A stretch of DNA of 64,000 bases from CAXBMB01 sp052078155 (GCA_052078155.1 JBQJBP010000001.1:1550001-1614000), one strand, 5' to 3'. Counted from the first letter of the stretch, positions 49,334 to 58,401 are shown. Numbers and translations: made by a program. Notes: generated by a model from the sequence alone, not told the origin.

Positions 49334-50539
49334 TCAGACAGCTTCCATGGCCATAGCGATGCCCTGGCCCACGCCGATGCACATGGTGGCCAGGGCCTTT
49401 TCACCCGTTTTGCCTGCAATCTCCAAAGCTGCCGTCCCGGCCAGACGCGCGCCCGAGGCCCCCAGCGGATGGCCCAGTGCAATGGCGCCGCCATTGGGGT
49501 TCACCGCAGCGGCATCATCAGCAATGCCCAACTCCCGAAGGCAGGCCAGTCCTTGAGCTGCAAAGGCTTCGTTCAACTCAATGACACTGAAGTCCTGAGG
49601 GCTGATGCCCAGGCGCTGGCAGAGTTTCTGGCTGGCCGGGGCCGGCCCCATGCCCATGACGCGCGGGGCCACACCGGCGGTTGCCCCCCCCAGGACGCGG
49701 GCAATGGGGGTCAGGCCATGGCGTTTTGCTGCGGCTTCGGATGCGATGATCAGGGTTGCCGCCCCGTCATTGACGCCCGAGGCATTGCCCGCCGTCACCG
49801 TGCCGCCGGCCCTGAAAGGCGCCCGCAACTTGGCCAGCCCCTCCAATGTGGTTCCCGCCCGGGGGTGCTCATCCTTATCAACCACCAACGGGTCGCCCTT
49901 ACGCTGGGGAATGGACACGGGTGTGATTTCCCGGGCCAGACGACCATTTTCCTGAGCTGCCACGGCCTTTTGCTGACTGCGCAGGGCAAAGGCGTCCTGG
50001 TCTTCCCGGGAGACCTTGTAGTCTTCAGCCACGTTTTCTGCCGTTTCCGGCATGGAATCGATGCCGTACTGCTTTTCCATCAACGGGTTGACGAAACGCC
50101 AGCCGATGGTGGTGTCTTCGATCTTGGCTGCACGGGAGAAGGCCGTTTCCGCTTTAGGCATGACAAAGGGCGCGCGGGACATGGATTCCACACCGCCTGC
50201 CAGCATGAGGTCTGCTTCGCCTGCTTTGATGGCGCGCGCCGCGGTCATGACCGCATCCAGACCAGACCCGCAGAGGCGGTTGAGGGTGGCCCCGGGCGCA
50301 GAGGTCGGCAGCCCGGCCAGCAACAGGGCCATGCGGGCCACATTGCGATTGTCTTCCCCGGCCTGGTTGGCGCAGCCATAGATCACATCATCCAGCGCAT
50401 CCCAATCCACCCCGCTGTTACGCTCCACCAGCGCCTTGATGGGCAGGGCCCCCAGATCGTCCGTGCGCACAGAAGACAAGCTGCCGCCGAAGCGCCCAAT
50501 AGGAGTGCGGATGTAGTCGCAGATGAAGGCTTCGGTCAT
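49334..50539 (-). CDS. pcaF: 3-oxoadipyl-CoA thiolase
   Basis: A 401-residue thiolase. Nucleophilic Cys in LNRLCGSGLDAV, catalytic His in GGAIALGHPLGASGAR, and the second Cys in MCIGVGQGIAM. FICDYIRTPIGRFGGSLSSV and the internal MEKQYGIDSMPETAENVA are specific to the PcaF/PaaJ group. It splits 3-oxoadipyl-CoA to succinyl-CoA and acetyl-CoA, the last step. The CoA-transferase genes pcaI and pcaJ are absent from the window. A full element copy lies between it and pcaG upstream. Confidence 0.92.
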   Translation of the reverse strand: MTEAFICDYIRTPIGRFGGSLSSVRTDDLGALPIKALVERNSGVDWDALDDVIYGCANQAGEDNRNVARMALLLAGLPTSAPGATLNRLCGSGLDAVMTAARAIKAGEADLMLAGGVESMSRAPFVMPKAETAFSRAAKIEDTTIGWRFVNPLMEKQYGIDSMPETAENVAEDYKVSREDQDAFALRSQQKAVAAQENGRLAREITPVSIPQRKGDPLVVDKDEHPRAGTTLEGLAKLRAPFRAGGTVTAGNASGVNDGAATLIIASEAAAKRHGLTPIARVLGGATAGVAPRVMGMGPAPASQKLCQRLGISPQDFSVIELNEAFAAQGLACLRELGIADDAAAVNPNGGAIALGHPLGASGARLAGTAALEIAGKTGEKALATMCIGVGQGIAMAMEAV

Positions 50540-50574
50540 GGTCGTCTTTCCAGTCTTGTCTTGAAAACAAAAGG

Positions 50575-50715
50575 TCTAGAGCATGATCGGCTTAGCCAGA
50601 AGCGCTTTGCGCTTGTACCCAGGCCGTGATTCATCCTCTAACAGGTAGAAAAGAGGCAAATTCACGCTTCAAGTGTTATCACGGAGTGAGTCCACTTAAA
50701 TCGATTTGACTCCAG
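50575..50715. repeat. dispersed palindromic element, full copy (R-L orientation)
   Basis: TCTAGAGCATGATCGGCTTA opens the R half, AGAAGCGCTTTGCGCTTGTA is its palindrome, GATTCATCCTCTAACAGG joins the halves, and TTCACGCTTCAAGTGTTATC with ATCGATTTGACTCCAGG completes the L half. It occupies the gap between pcaG and pcaF. Confidence 0.9.
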
Positions 50716-50805
50716 GAGGCCCCAGCTTTAGCGCGATTGCGCAGCCGGTCTCAATCACCGCTTTGGCACAGGTGCTTTCCTGTCAGACGGAGCCGGGAGA
50801 TCAGC

Positions 50806-51450
50806 CTAGATATCCAGAAAAACCGTTTCCTGCGGCCCCTGAAGGTGGATGTCGAAGCGGTATACAACCTGCCCCTCTTCTTCCCGGCGGCGGGCCAGCA
50901 GGGTATCTCGCCGTTCTGCCGGATCGACCCGCTGCAACAGAGCATCCTGAGCATTGGCCTCGGCTTCGTCTTCAAAGTAGACCCGGCTGTGCAGATGGAT
51001 GTTGATGCCCCGGGCAAAGATCAACAGGGAGATGTGCGGTGCCATCTTCGCCCCCCGGGGGCCCGGAACCGCACCGGGCTTGACCGTTTCGAACCACCAC
51101 AGGCCACTGTCGAAGTCAGCGACAGCCCGCCCAAACCCACACAGACCAGGATCGGGCGTCAGATCCTGAGGATCGTCGGGGTGATTGTACTTGCCCTGGG
51201 AATCGGCCTGCCAGATTTCAATCTGGGCGTCTTTCACCGGTGCCCCCTGACCGTCATAGACAACGCCTTCCAGGCGGATGCGCTCGCCCTTCACCCCCGC
51301 TGTAACGAGCACATTTGGCTGCTCCTGCGTACGGATTGGCAGGCCCGCTGCTGAGGGATACATACCAATATGCAGAAAAGGTCCGGCTGTTTGGGAGGCT
51401 GTTTCGTTCAGCTTTCCCAACTGATTGGCCTGTGAGTTGTCCAGCGCCAT
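50806..51450 (-). CDS. pcaG: protocatechuate 3,4-dioxygenase, alpha subunit
   Basis: A 214-residue subunit of the intradiol dioxygenase. The beta-sandwich pattern is clear: RIRLEGVVYDGQGAPVKDAQ, IEIWQADSQGKYNHP and GAKMAPHISLLIFARGINIH. The two iron-binding Tyr found in the beta subunit are missing, as expected for PcaG, which supplies the rest of the active site. It follows pcaH after three bases, so the two are made together. Confidence 0.92.
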   Translation of the reverse strand: MALDNSQANQLGKLNETASQTAGPFLHIGMYPSAAGLPIRTQEQPNVLVTAGVKGERIRLEGVVYDGQGAPVKDAQIEIWQADSQGKYNHPDDPQDLTPDPGLCGFGRAVADFDSGLWWFETVKPGAVPGPRGAKMAPHISLLIFARGINIHLHSRVYFEDEAEANAQDALLQRVDPAERRDTLLARRREEEGQVVYRFDIHLQGPQETVFLDI

Positions 51451-51453
51451 GGC

Positions 51454-52179
51454 TCAAGCTCCCTCCGGCTTGTTTTCAAAGAAGGTCTGCTTGCGGCCGC
51501 GCAGCACGACGTCAAAGCGGTAAGCCAGACAATCCATGGGTACATTTTCCGTCATGTCCAGAGGCGCGACCAAACGCGCCACGGCTTCTTGGTCAGAGAT
51601 CGACTGCACAATTGGGCACAGAGGAATCAAAGGATCGCCCTCAAAATACATCTGACTGACCAGCCGCGTGGCGAAAGCCGGGCCAAAGAGGGAAAAATGG
51701 ATGTGGGCCGGGCGCCAGTCGTTCACCCCGTTTGGCCAGGGATAGGGGCCCGGCTTGACGGTGCGGAAGGCATAACGTCCCTCAGCATCGGTCAGACAGC
51801 GACCATAGCCTGAAAAGTTAGGGTCATGGGCACCGAGATAACCGTCCTTTACGTGACGGTACTTGCCGCTGGCGTTGGCCTGCCAGACCTCGATCAGGCA
51901 GTCGGGCACGGGTCGGGCGTTCTGATCCAGAACCCGGCCATGCACAATGATCCGCTCACCAATGGGGGCGGCGTCCACCTGGGCATTCAGTAGCAGATCG
52001 TTGTCCAGTGCCTCCAGGTCCTGCTGGCCAAAGGTCGGACCCGTAACCTCGCTCAGGGATTGCGAAAAGGACAGGAGAGGACGCTGGGGAGAGCGAAAGA
52101 CCGTTGTCTTGTAGTCCGGGAAGTAGGGTGCGGGATGAACGGAGCGGTCCCGCGGTTGATAAGGTCCTTTGGCCGTCAT
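51454..52179 (-). CDS. pcaH: protocatechuate 3,4-dioxygenase, beta subunit
   Basis: A 241-residue iron-bearing subunit that opens the ring of protocatechuate to 3-carboxy-cis,cis-muconate. The Fe(III) ligands are visible: Tyr in DGYLGAHDPNFSGYGR, Tyr in VKPGPYPWPNGVNDW and the His pair in RPAHIHFSLFGP. GERIIVHGRVLDQNARPVPD is the conserved start of the domain. It sits three bases after pcaC and three before pcaG. Confidence 0.94.
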   Translation of the reverse strand: MTAKGPYQPRDRSVHPAPYFPDYKTTVFRSPQRPLLSFSQSLSEVTGPTFGQQDLEALDNDLLLNAQVDAAPIGERIIVHGRVLDQNARPVPDCLIEVWQANASGKYRHVKDGYLGAHDPNFSGYGRCLTDAEGRYAFRTVKPGPYPWPNGVNDWRPAHIHFSLFGPAFATRLVSQMYFEGDPLIPLCPIVQSISDQEAVARLVAPLDMTENVPMDCLAYRFDVVLRGRKQTFFENKPEGA

Positions 52180-52182
52180 GTC

Positions 52183-52596
52183 TCAGCTTTCCTGCAGGTC
52201 TTCCTGATAGACCGATTTGGCGATGCGGATGGCGGTGTTGGCAGCCGGCACCCCGGCATAGACGGCCACCATCAGCAGAGCTTCTTTCACTTCATCTTCT
52301 GTTGCACCGGTGCGCCGGGTGGCCCGCAGATGCATGGCCAGTTCCTCCTGATGGCCCAGGGCAGCCAGCAGGGTGATGGTCAAGAGGGAGCGGTCCCGGC
52401 GGCTGAGGCCCGGACGGCTCCAGACCGACCCCCAGGCCCCTTCAGTGATGAATTGCTGAAAAGCCTCGTCAAAAGGGGTTTGCGCAGCCTGGGCACGGTC
52501 CACGTGATCATCCCCCAACACGGCCCGGCGGGTCTCAAGTCCCTTCTGCAAACGCTCGTTCATGGCCGCCCCGGATTTCTTACGCGTATCAGACAA
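52183..52596 (-). CDS. pcaC: 4-carboxymuconolactone decarboxylase
   Basis: A 137-residue AhpD-like-fold protein of the CMD family: FQQFITEGAWGSVWSRPGLS, RRDRSLLTITLLAALG and AIYAGVPAANTAIRIAK-like VYAGVPAANTAIRIA are the conserved blocks. It decarboxylates 4-carboxymuconolactone to the enol-lactone. A TTG start at 52596 overlaps the pcaD stop by eight bases; an ATG at 52563 is an alternative that would leave a 25-base gap. It is a separate gene here, not fused to pcaD as in some bacteria. Confidence 0.92.
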   Translation of the reverse strand: MSDTRKKSGAAMNERLQKGLETRRAVLGDDHVDRAQAAQTPFDEAFQQFITEGAWGSVWSRPGLSRRDRSLLTITLLAALGHQEELAMHLRATRRTGATEDEVKEALLMVAVYAGVPAANTAIRIAKSVYQEDLQES

Positions 52597-53407
52597 AACC
52601 GTTTTCCGTCAGATAGTCTGTCAGCAACAGCAACACCGCTTCCGGCGCTTCAAGGCAGGGCAGATGACCAATGCCTTCAATCTCAGCAAAAGATGCGCCG
52701 TCGATCATGTCCGCCGTGGCCTTGACCAGATCCGGCGGTGTCGACCCGTCTTCACTGCCCACCAGGCAGAGAGTCGGCATTTTCAAGTTCCGCGTGCTGT
52801 CGGAGTAATCAGTGTTCATCAGGGCATAGCAGGTGCCCAGATAGCCTGATTTGGGCGTACGGGTCAGCATGGCGTGGTAACCGGCCAGCTCATCAGTGCG
52901 ATTGGCGCGGAAATCTTCAGAAAACCAACGCTCCAGAATGGCGTCGGAAATGCTGTCGATGCCGCCCGCCGTGACCGCAGCAATACGCGGCTCCCAGATT
53001 TCCACCGTGCCAATGCGGGCGGCAGTGTCACAGAGCACCAGCCCCTTAACCAGATCAGGGCGCTTTGCCGCCAATCCCTGGGCAATCATACCGCCTACCG
53101 ACAGCCCCACGACCACGGCCTGACTTACATTCAGATAATCCAGCAGACCTTCCAGATCCCCCACATGGTCGGCCATTTCATAAGGCGATTCCGGGGCTGT
53201 AGAGAGGCCATGACCACGCTTGTCGTAACAAATGGTGCGGATCGGGCAGCCCAGCGTTTCTTTCAGACGTCCGATCAGCACATCCCAGATGCGGAAATCC
53301 GTGCCCAGTGAATTGGAGAAAACCAGCGTCAGGGCCGAGGCCCCGCCTTCATCACGGTAATGCAAAACGGCTTCATTGCCCGCCGGGCCGACTTTTTGAA
53401 AATTCAC
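52589..53407 (-). CDS. pcaD: 3-oxoadipate enol-lactonase
   Basis: A 272-residue alpha/beta hydrolase, first gene of the protocatechuate unit. The nucleophile elbow is VVGLSVGGMIAQGLA, the His lies in GIGHLPCLEAPEAV, and SLGTDFRIWDVLI near the N-terminus holds the oxyanion region. It hydrolyses the enol-lactone to 3-oxoadipate. Start is a GTG seven bases after GGAGG. PcaQ is encoded divergently 173 bases away and would activate this promoter. The last codons overlap pcaC. Confidence 0.92.
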   Translation of the reverse strand: MNFQKVGPAGNEAVLHYRDEGGASALTLVFSNSLGTDFRIWDVLIGRLKETLGCPIRTICYDKRGHGLSTAPESPYEMADHVGDLEGLLDYLNVSQAVVVGLSVGGMIAQGLAAKRPDLVKGLVLCDTAARIGTVEIWEPRIAAVTAGGIDSISDAILERWFSEDFRANRTDELAGYHAMLTRTPKSGYLGTCYALMNTDYSDSTRNLKMPTLCLVGSEDGSTPPDLVKATADMIDGASFAEIEGIGHLPCLEAPEAVLLLLTDYLTENGFV

Positions 53408-53580
53408 TTCTTTCCCTCCAACGACAGGCCAGGGCTGTCCTGCTTTTTGATCAGACTGCCTTGGTCATTCGCTTATGTAAAATGATATACAGGGGCCTAT
53501 CCATAGCCATTTGATTATGTTTTTTGGCGGACAGATCTCCCTCCGTCTCCTGCAGCCAGCGTAACCCATTTGAGGTCTTC

Positions 53581-54519
53581 ATGTCAGAGCGCTTGATCGA
53601 TCGCCGCATCAAATTCCGGCACTTACAGTGTTTCCTGGAGGTCACACGTCGCAAATCCGTGGTCAGAGCCGCCGAAGCCCTGAATGTGACCCAGCCGGCT
53701 GTGTCAAAGACCCTGAGCGAGCTGGAGGAAATCCTGGGTGGTCGATTGCTGGAACGCAGCCGCTCCGGCGTGGCTCTGACCGCCATTGGGGAAGTCTTTC
53801 TGCACTACGCCGGGGCCTCCATCGCTGCCATCCGCCAGGGGTTTGATTCCGTTGCCCAGGCCCGCATGGCCGGGGAGAGTTTCATCCGCATTGGGGTGCT
53901 GCCGTCTGTTGCGGCCCAGGTGGTGCCACAGGCCACTTTGCGGTTTCAGGAAAGTGCCAGCGGAGCCGTCATCAACATGGTCACCGGCCCCAACCCCTAT
54001 CTGCTGGACCAGCTGCGCGACGGTCATCTGGATCTTGTGATCGGGCGCATGGGGGCCATCAAACAGATGACTGGCCTGACCTTCACCCAGCTCTATTCAG
54101 AAAAAGTGGTTCTGGCCGTCCGCCGGGGGCATCCTCTGGCGGGCGTGAAGAACCTGCAGCTGGAGGAAGTGGTGAGCTATCCCGTGCTCTTCCCCAATGA
54201 AGGCGCTGCCATCCGCCCCATGGTCGAAGCCCTGCTGATCGCCCAGGGGATCGGCAACCTGCCGGAGCGTATTGAGACGGTGTCCAACGCCTTCGGCCGG
54301 GCCTTCGTGCGTCAGTCAGATGCTGTCTGGTTCATCTCAAGTGGCGTGGTGGCCCTGGATGTGGCTGAAGGCAATCTGGCGGAACTGGATCTGGATACCA
54401 GCGAGACCCTGGGGCCTGTGGGCCTGTCGGCCCGCGCCGATGAGGAGCCAAGCCCGGCCCTGCGCCTCTTCATCAACGCCGTCAGAGACGTGGCCCAGGA
54501 GCAGCAGAAGACTGTCTGA
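53581..54519 (+). CDS. pcaQ: pca operon LysR-type activator PcaQ
   Basis: A 312-residue LysR-type regulator. IKFRHLQCFLEVTRRKSVVR then AAEALNVTQPAVSKTLSELE is the PcaQ/CatR-group DNA-binding start, and the effector domain has GPNPYLLDQLRDGHLDLVIG. The ATG at 53581 (MSERLIDRRIKFRHLQ) fits PcaQ N-termini, better than one at 53524. PcaQ responds to 3-carboxymuconate-type intermediates and activates pcaDCHG(B) in rhizobia; the divergent position here is the same. The TGA stop overlaps the TGATCATGCTCTA end of an element fragment. Confidence 0.9.
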   Translation: MSERLIDRRIKFRHLQCFLEVTRRKSVVRAAEALNVTQPAVSKTLSELEEILGGRLLERSRSGVALTAIGEVFLHYAGASIAAIRQGFDSVAQARMAGESFIRIGVLPSVAAQVVPQATLRFQESASGAVINMVTGPNPYLLDQLRDGHLDLVIGRMGAIKQMTGLTFTQLYSEKVVLAVRRGHPLAGVKNLQLEEVVSYPVLFPNEGAAIRPMVEALLIAQGIGNLPERIETVSNAFGRAFVRQSDAVWFISSGVVALDVAEGNLAELDLDTSETLGPVGLSARADEEPSPALRLFINAVRDVAQEQQKTV

Positions 54520-54597
54520 TCATGCTCTAAGGCATTGAAAAGAGTCTCACTCTTCAAGCGTTACCAAGGAGCGCGTCCACTTAAACCTGTATGACCC
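54517..54597. repeat. rearranged copy of the dispersed element (R tail plus L half)
   Basis: TGATCATGCTCTAA is the outer end of an R half in one orientation; GAAAAGAGTCTCACTCTTCA with GCGTTACC and GCGTCCACTTAAACC is an L half in the opposite orientation to it. The copy touches the pcaQ stop codon and lies between pcaQ and the convergent TRAP permease gene. Confidence 0.7.
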
Positions 54598-54614
54598 TGG
54601 CGCTGCGGTCCGAG

Positions 54615-55949
54615 CTAGCTCAGCATTCTGGGCAGGAACAGCGTAATGGCGGGGAAGAGGATCAAGAGCACCACCCGCAGGATCTCCGCCAGGAAAAACG
54701 GCATCACCCCGCGAAAGGTCTCGGTCATGGGAATATCCCGGGCCAGGGAATTGATGATGAAGACGTTCAGCCCCACCGGGGGCGTGATCAGTCCCAGCTC
54801 CACCACGATCAAGGCGATGATGCCGAACCAGACCTTCAGTTCTTCTTCGCCCAGTCCGAAATCCAGCCCCGAGACAATGGGCCAGAGGAAGGGGATGGCC
54901 AGCAGGATCATGGACAGCGAATCCATCATGCAGCCGAGAATGATCAAAACGATCAGGATCAGCGCCATGATGAGATAGGGATCCAGACCACTGGCCCCGA
55001 CCCATTCAGCCGCCAGAATGGGCAGGCCGGACCGGGACAGAAAGATCTTCAGCAGCTCCGCGCCGAACAGGATCATGTAGATCATGGCCGAGGTGCTGGC
55101 TGTGCTGAGCAGGGCTTCTTTCAGCCCCTGCCAGCCCAGATCCCCAAGGCCAAAGAGCCGCAGACCCGCACCGTAGAGCCCCACCAGCAGAGCCCCGACG
55201 GCCGCTGCCGGTGTCGGATTGAACAGGCCGAAGTAGATGCCGCCAATGACCACGGCAAAAACCAGCAGAACCGGCGCCAGCTTGGCAGTCAGGCGCAGCT
55301 TCTCGTTCCAGGGCACAGCCTCGCCCCTGGGGCCGGCTTCAGGATGAAGCCGCACGTAAAGCGCAATCACCCCCATGAAAAAGGCCACGGCCAGCAGCCC
55401 GGGGATCAGGGCTGCCTTGAACATGGTGACAATATTGGCTTCCACCGTGATGGCATAGATCACCAGCACGACCGACGGCGGAATGAGGATGCCGAGGGTA
55501 CCGCCCGCCGCCAGGGTGCCGGTGGCCAGCGACGGGGCATACTTCAACCGCCGCAACTCGGGCAGAGCCACCTGCCCCATGGTCGAGGCGGTGGCCAGAG
55601 ACGAGCCACAAACCGCCCCAAAGCCTGCGCAGGCCCCGATGGAAGCCATGGCCACGCCGCCGCGATAGCGCCCGATCCAGGCATTAACCCCGGAAAAGAG
55701 ATCCCGACTGAGACCGGAGCGGCTGGCGAACTGCCCCATCAAAACAAAAAGCGGCACCACTGACAGGTCGTAGATAGAGAACTGGGCATAGGCCAGATCC
55801 TGCAGCTGAAAGAGCAGGATCTTATGACCGGACAGCACCACCGTGCCCAGAGCCCCCACCACGATCATGGCCAGCGCGATGGGAATGCGCAGCGCGATCA
55901 GACCGAAGAGCGCCACCATGCCCAGGATGCCAATCATCATAGCGCTCAT
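54615..55949 (-). CDS. TRAP transporter large permease subunit (DctM)
   Basis: A 444-residue membrane protein with about twelve hydrophobic segments, the sodium-coupled DctM permease. Typical blocks are IPIALAMIVVGALG at the start, GACAGFGAVCGSSLATASTM, ASTMGQVALPELRRLKY and GLITPPVGLNVFIINSLARD near the end. It overlaps the small permease gene by four bases (ATGA). The transporter lies directly beyond pcaQ, so an aromatic acid or dicarboxylate is a reasonable, unproven cargo. Confidence 0.92.
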   Translation of the reverse strand: MSAMMIGILGMVALFGLIALRIPIALAMIVVGALGTVVLSGHKILLFQLQDLAYAQFSIYDLSVVPLFVLMGQFASRSGLSRDLFSGVNAWIGRYRGGVAMASIGACAGFGAVCGSSLATASTMGQVALPELRRLKYAPSLATGTLAAGGTLGILIPPSVVLVIYAITVEANIVTMFKAALIPGLLAVAFFMGVIALYVRLHPEAGPRGEAVPWNEKLRLTAKLAPVLLVFAVVIGGIYFGLFNPTPAAAVGALLVGLYGAGLRLFGLGDLGWQGLKEALLSTASTSAMIYMILFGAELLKIFLSRSGLPILAAEWVGASGLDPYLIMALILIVLIILGCMMDSLSMILLAIPFLWPIVSGLDFGLGEEELKVWFGIIALIVVELGLITPPVGLNVFIINSLARDIPMTETFRGVMPFFLAEILRVVLLILFPAITLFLPRMLS

Positions 55950-56539
55950 GACCGGCCCCCTGATCCAAAGAGACGCGGGCCCTCAAACCCCAGGTCCCGT
56001 CCGGTGATCACCTCAATCAGCATCACGGCTGTGACCAAGGTCATCAGCAGCAGGGACAGCAGAATGGGTGGAAAGACCTGCCAGATGGCGATGCCCAGGA
56101 TCGGTGTGGATTCGGCAAAGGTCGGGTCGTAGTAATCCCAGCCCCCCAACCACATGCGCCAGAGCAGCAGGAGGCCCAGGGCAAACATCAGAAAGAGAGA
56201 GAGAATCTCCACAGCGCGCTGAAAAGGACGCGAAGCCCGCATGGTAAAGATATCAACGGCAATGTGGCCGCGCGTCATCTGGCAGTAGGGCAAAAAAGCA
56301 AACACCGCCAGAGCACAGCCCAGCTGAACCAGCTCAAAATCCCCCGCCAGCGGTTTGTCGAACAGCAGATCCAGAACAACAGACAGCGCCGTAACAGCCA
56401 TTAAAGCCAAGAGCAACACGCCGCCCAGCAAGGCCCAGGCAACGACCGCCTGCCGCATCAGACGAAAGGGCCAGGCTGGCTGGTTAACCCCCGGCGAGGG
56501 ACTTTCCCCCTTTTGCTGCTCTGAAATGTCCGACACCAC
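55946..56539 (-). CDS. TRAP transporter small permease subunit (DctQ)
   Basis: A 197-residue protein with four predicted membrane helices. CALAVFAFLPYCQMTRGHIAVDI is the DctQ signature region (written here in part: LPYCQMTRGHIAVD), and a helix pair follows after RPFQRAVEILSL. A 40-residue hydrophilic N-terminus (EQQKGESPSPGVNQP) precedes the first helix. It forms the membrane complex with DctM. The gene for the binding protein lies 478 bases upstream beyond an element copy. Confidence 0.9.
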   Translation of the reverse strand: MVSDISEQQKGESPSPGVNQPAWPFRLMRQAVVAWALLGGVLLLALMAVTALSVVLDLLFDKPLAGDFELVQLGCALAVFAFLPYCQMTRGHIAVDIFTMRASRPFQRAVEILSLFLMFALGLLLLWRMWLGGWDYYDPTFAESTPILGIAIWQVFPPILLSLLLMTLVTAVMLIEVITGRDLGFEGPRLFGSGGRS

Positions 56540-56554
56540 ACTGCGCCTTTTACT

Positions 56555-56692
56555 AAGGTCAAATTGCTTTAAGTGGACTCACTACATGATCACACTTGAA
56601 GCGTGAATTTGCCTCTTTTCAACAAGATAGAGGATGATTCACGGTTTGGTTTCAAGCGCAAAGCACTTCTAACGAAACCGGTCATGCTCTTA
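56555..56692. repeat. dispersed palindromic element, full copy (L-R)
   Basis: The copy runs from AAGGTCAAATTGCTTTAAGT, through ACTACATGATCACACTTGAA, GCGTGAATTTGCCTCTTTTC and ATAGAGGATGATTCACGGTT, to ACCGGTCATGCTCTTA. It shares all blocks with 35757-35890 and, inverted, with 50575-50715 and 63547-63687. The rest of the dctP-dctQ gap (56693-56962) shows no gene and no further clear structure. Confidence 0.9.
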
Positions 56693-56962
56693 TCCAACAA
56701 ACTTTGACCATGCCGCCTAAAGCGGGGCAAGAGACGGTCACATCTTCAACCTCTGAGCAGAGGCCACGACACCGGGGAATCCCAAACTGGGACCAGGTGA
56801 CAGTGACCACCACACTGGAACCCCGACTCAAGGTCCACGACAGAGAGACAAAGTTCAGTTCCCTGCCCTGAGGTCGCCACTGCCTATACCCAGGTCAAAG
56901 CCCCCCGCAAGATCCGCCATCAAGCTGACCTTCACCCCATTCAACTGCTGGCTCCAGACAGA

Positions 56963-57001
56963 AAAGCGGCGGCCCCTGGATAGAGATGGGACCGCCGCCT
57001 T
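56963..57001 (-). terminator. probable terminator or attenuator after dctP
   Basis: On the minus strand an AAAGGCGGCGGTCCC arm and a GGGGCCGCCGCTTTTC arm form a GC-rich stem with a T-run, 16 bases after the binding-protein stop codon. It would favour more binding protein than permease. Confidence 0.75.
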
Positions 57002-57017
57002 TGATCAAGACTTCCGA

Positions 57018-58061
57018 TCAGTTGCTGCTGTGCTTGGCAACCGCCGCCCGGGCTTTGTCCAGCAAGGCCTGACCGTCAATGCCATTGGCCGTCACCTCTT
57101 TCACCCAACGCTGATTGACCTTTTCCAGCCGGGTTTTGAAGGCGTCCAGTTCTGCCGGGGTCAGCTGGATGATTTCGTTGCCCCGCGCCAGCATGGCGGC
57201 TTTGCCAGGTTCTTCCACCTTGTTCCAGGTTTCACCCATTTCCCTGGCGATGTTCATGCCGGAGTTGGCATCAATCACCGCCTTCAGGTCATCCGGCAGG
57301 GCATCATAGCTATCCTGGTTCATGCCAAAGATGAAGACGGCTGTGCCAAAACGTTCCCCATTTGGGCCTTCGGTGGAGTACTTGGTGAGTTCATGCACCT
57401 TCAGGGGCAAGGTCACCTCGAAGGGAATCATCGCGCCGTCCACGACTTTCTTGGACAGGGCCTGGGGCAGCTGAGGGACCGGCATGCCAACGGGATTGGC
57501 GCCCAGTTCTTCCAGCATCCAGCCACCGGTGCGGCTGGGAATACGGATCTTCTTGCCCGCCATGTCCTCAGGACTGCGCACCGGGGTATCCACCATATGC
57601 AGAGCCTGGCCCGTGTGAACATGAACCAGAATGGGTTTGATGTCTTTGAAGTCAGAGGCCAGCTCTTCAGCCATCAGGTCCTGAATGGCCAGGTTTGTGG
57701 CCACTGCATCATTCACATGCACGAACGGCAATTCAAAGACCTCGGTATGGGGAAACGCGCCGGAGGTGTACCCCGCCACGGTCCAGACCAGATCCACCAC
57801 ACCGTCACGCACCTGCTTGTAAAGCTGGGGTGGTTTTCCGCCCAGGGTCATGGAGGGATAGATTTCCACCTCAATGCGCCCGTTGGACTGCTCCTCAACG
57901 CGCTGGGCCCAGGGCTCCAGAAGTTTGGTCTGGGCCGGTGCCTTTGGCGGCAGGAAGTGGTGAATTTTCAGGGTGACTTCAGCGGCCTGAGCTGTCCCGG
58001 ACAGCATGAAAGCCCCCACAGCAAGACCAAGACCCAGCTTGGCAAACTTAGCGAACGACAT
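57018..58061 (-). CDS. TRAP transporter substrate-binding protein (DctP)
   Basis: A 347-residue periplasmic binding protein. The signal peptide (LGLGLAVGAFMLSGTAQA) is followed by AEVTLKIHHFLPPKAPAQTK. The ligand carboxylate is normally held by an Arg in the block seen here as GKKIRIPSRTGGWMLEELGA, with MPVPQLPQALSKKVVDGAMI after it. The start ATG at 58061 follows GGGAGG by eight bases; a further ATG upstream lacks a site. A carboxylate ligand is expected; closeness to the pca genes hints at an aromatic acid. Confidence 0.9.
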   Translation of the reverse strand: MSFAKFAKLGLGLAVGAFMLSGTAQAAEVTLKIHHFLPPKAPAQTKLLEPWAQRVEEQSNGRIEVEIYPSMTLGGKPPQLYKQVRDGVVDLVWTVAGYTSGAFPHTEVFELPFVHVNDAVATNLAIQDLMAEELASDFKDIKPILVHVHTGQALHMVDTPVRSPEDMAGKKIRIPSRTGGWMLEELGANPVGMPVPQLPQALSKKVVDGAMIPFEVTLPLKVHELTKYSTEGPNGERFGTAVFIFGMNQDSYDALPDDLKAVIDANSGMNIAREMGETWNKVEEPGKAAMLARGNEIIQLTPAELDAFKTRLEKVNQRWVKEVTANGIDGQALLDKARAAVAKHSSN

Positions 58062-58401
58062 AGACGAACCTCCCTCGCGCATTCGTATCTGTTCAAAGTC
58101 CAGCGCAGATCTCAGCACAACCGTCAGCTTCTGGTGACCTGTTGTTCACGGTTATGCCAATGCCAGAGAAACTGCCCTAGCACCTTCATCTCAGCTATTG
58201 TAGGACAAAGTCGACTTTATCTGCTGGTGCGACTTTTCAGCCAGCTTAATCGCCTGTGCTGGTTATTCAAAATTACAATCAAGCTTCTTTTCATAACGAA
58301 TTGGACATGTTGAAACCCTTCGTCCTTCGTTTAACCAGACGCCGTTTGACTCGATACCCCAAACATCCGCTCGCACCCTTAAAAAGGAAGATCTGACCTC
58401 C
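58062..58401. other. divergent intergenic region, no gene seen
   Basis: This 340-base region separates dctP from the GNAT gene. The only structure of note is the palindrome at 58207-58218; the part from about 58250 to 58300 is AT-rich and may hold promoters. No open frame with a ribosome-binding site was found. Confidence 0.45.
58207..58218. promoter_or_regulatory. perfect 12-bp palindrome AAAGTCGACTTT
   Basis: AAAGTCGACTTT lies midway between the divergent dctP and GNAT starts and could be an operator for either. The same half-site recurs at 59005-59019. Confidence 0.3.

Noticed and set aside
53408..53580. A textbook PcaQ box in the pcaD-pcaQ gap
   Set aside because: I looked for the rhizobial ATAACC-N4-GGTTAA type of site and found no convincing match, so none is annotated.
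57030..58313. A 427-residue frame antisense to the TRAP binding-protein gene
   Set aside because: It is the shadow of dctP, with no signal, domain or ribosome-binding site.
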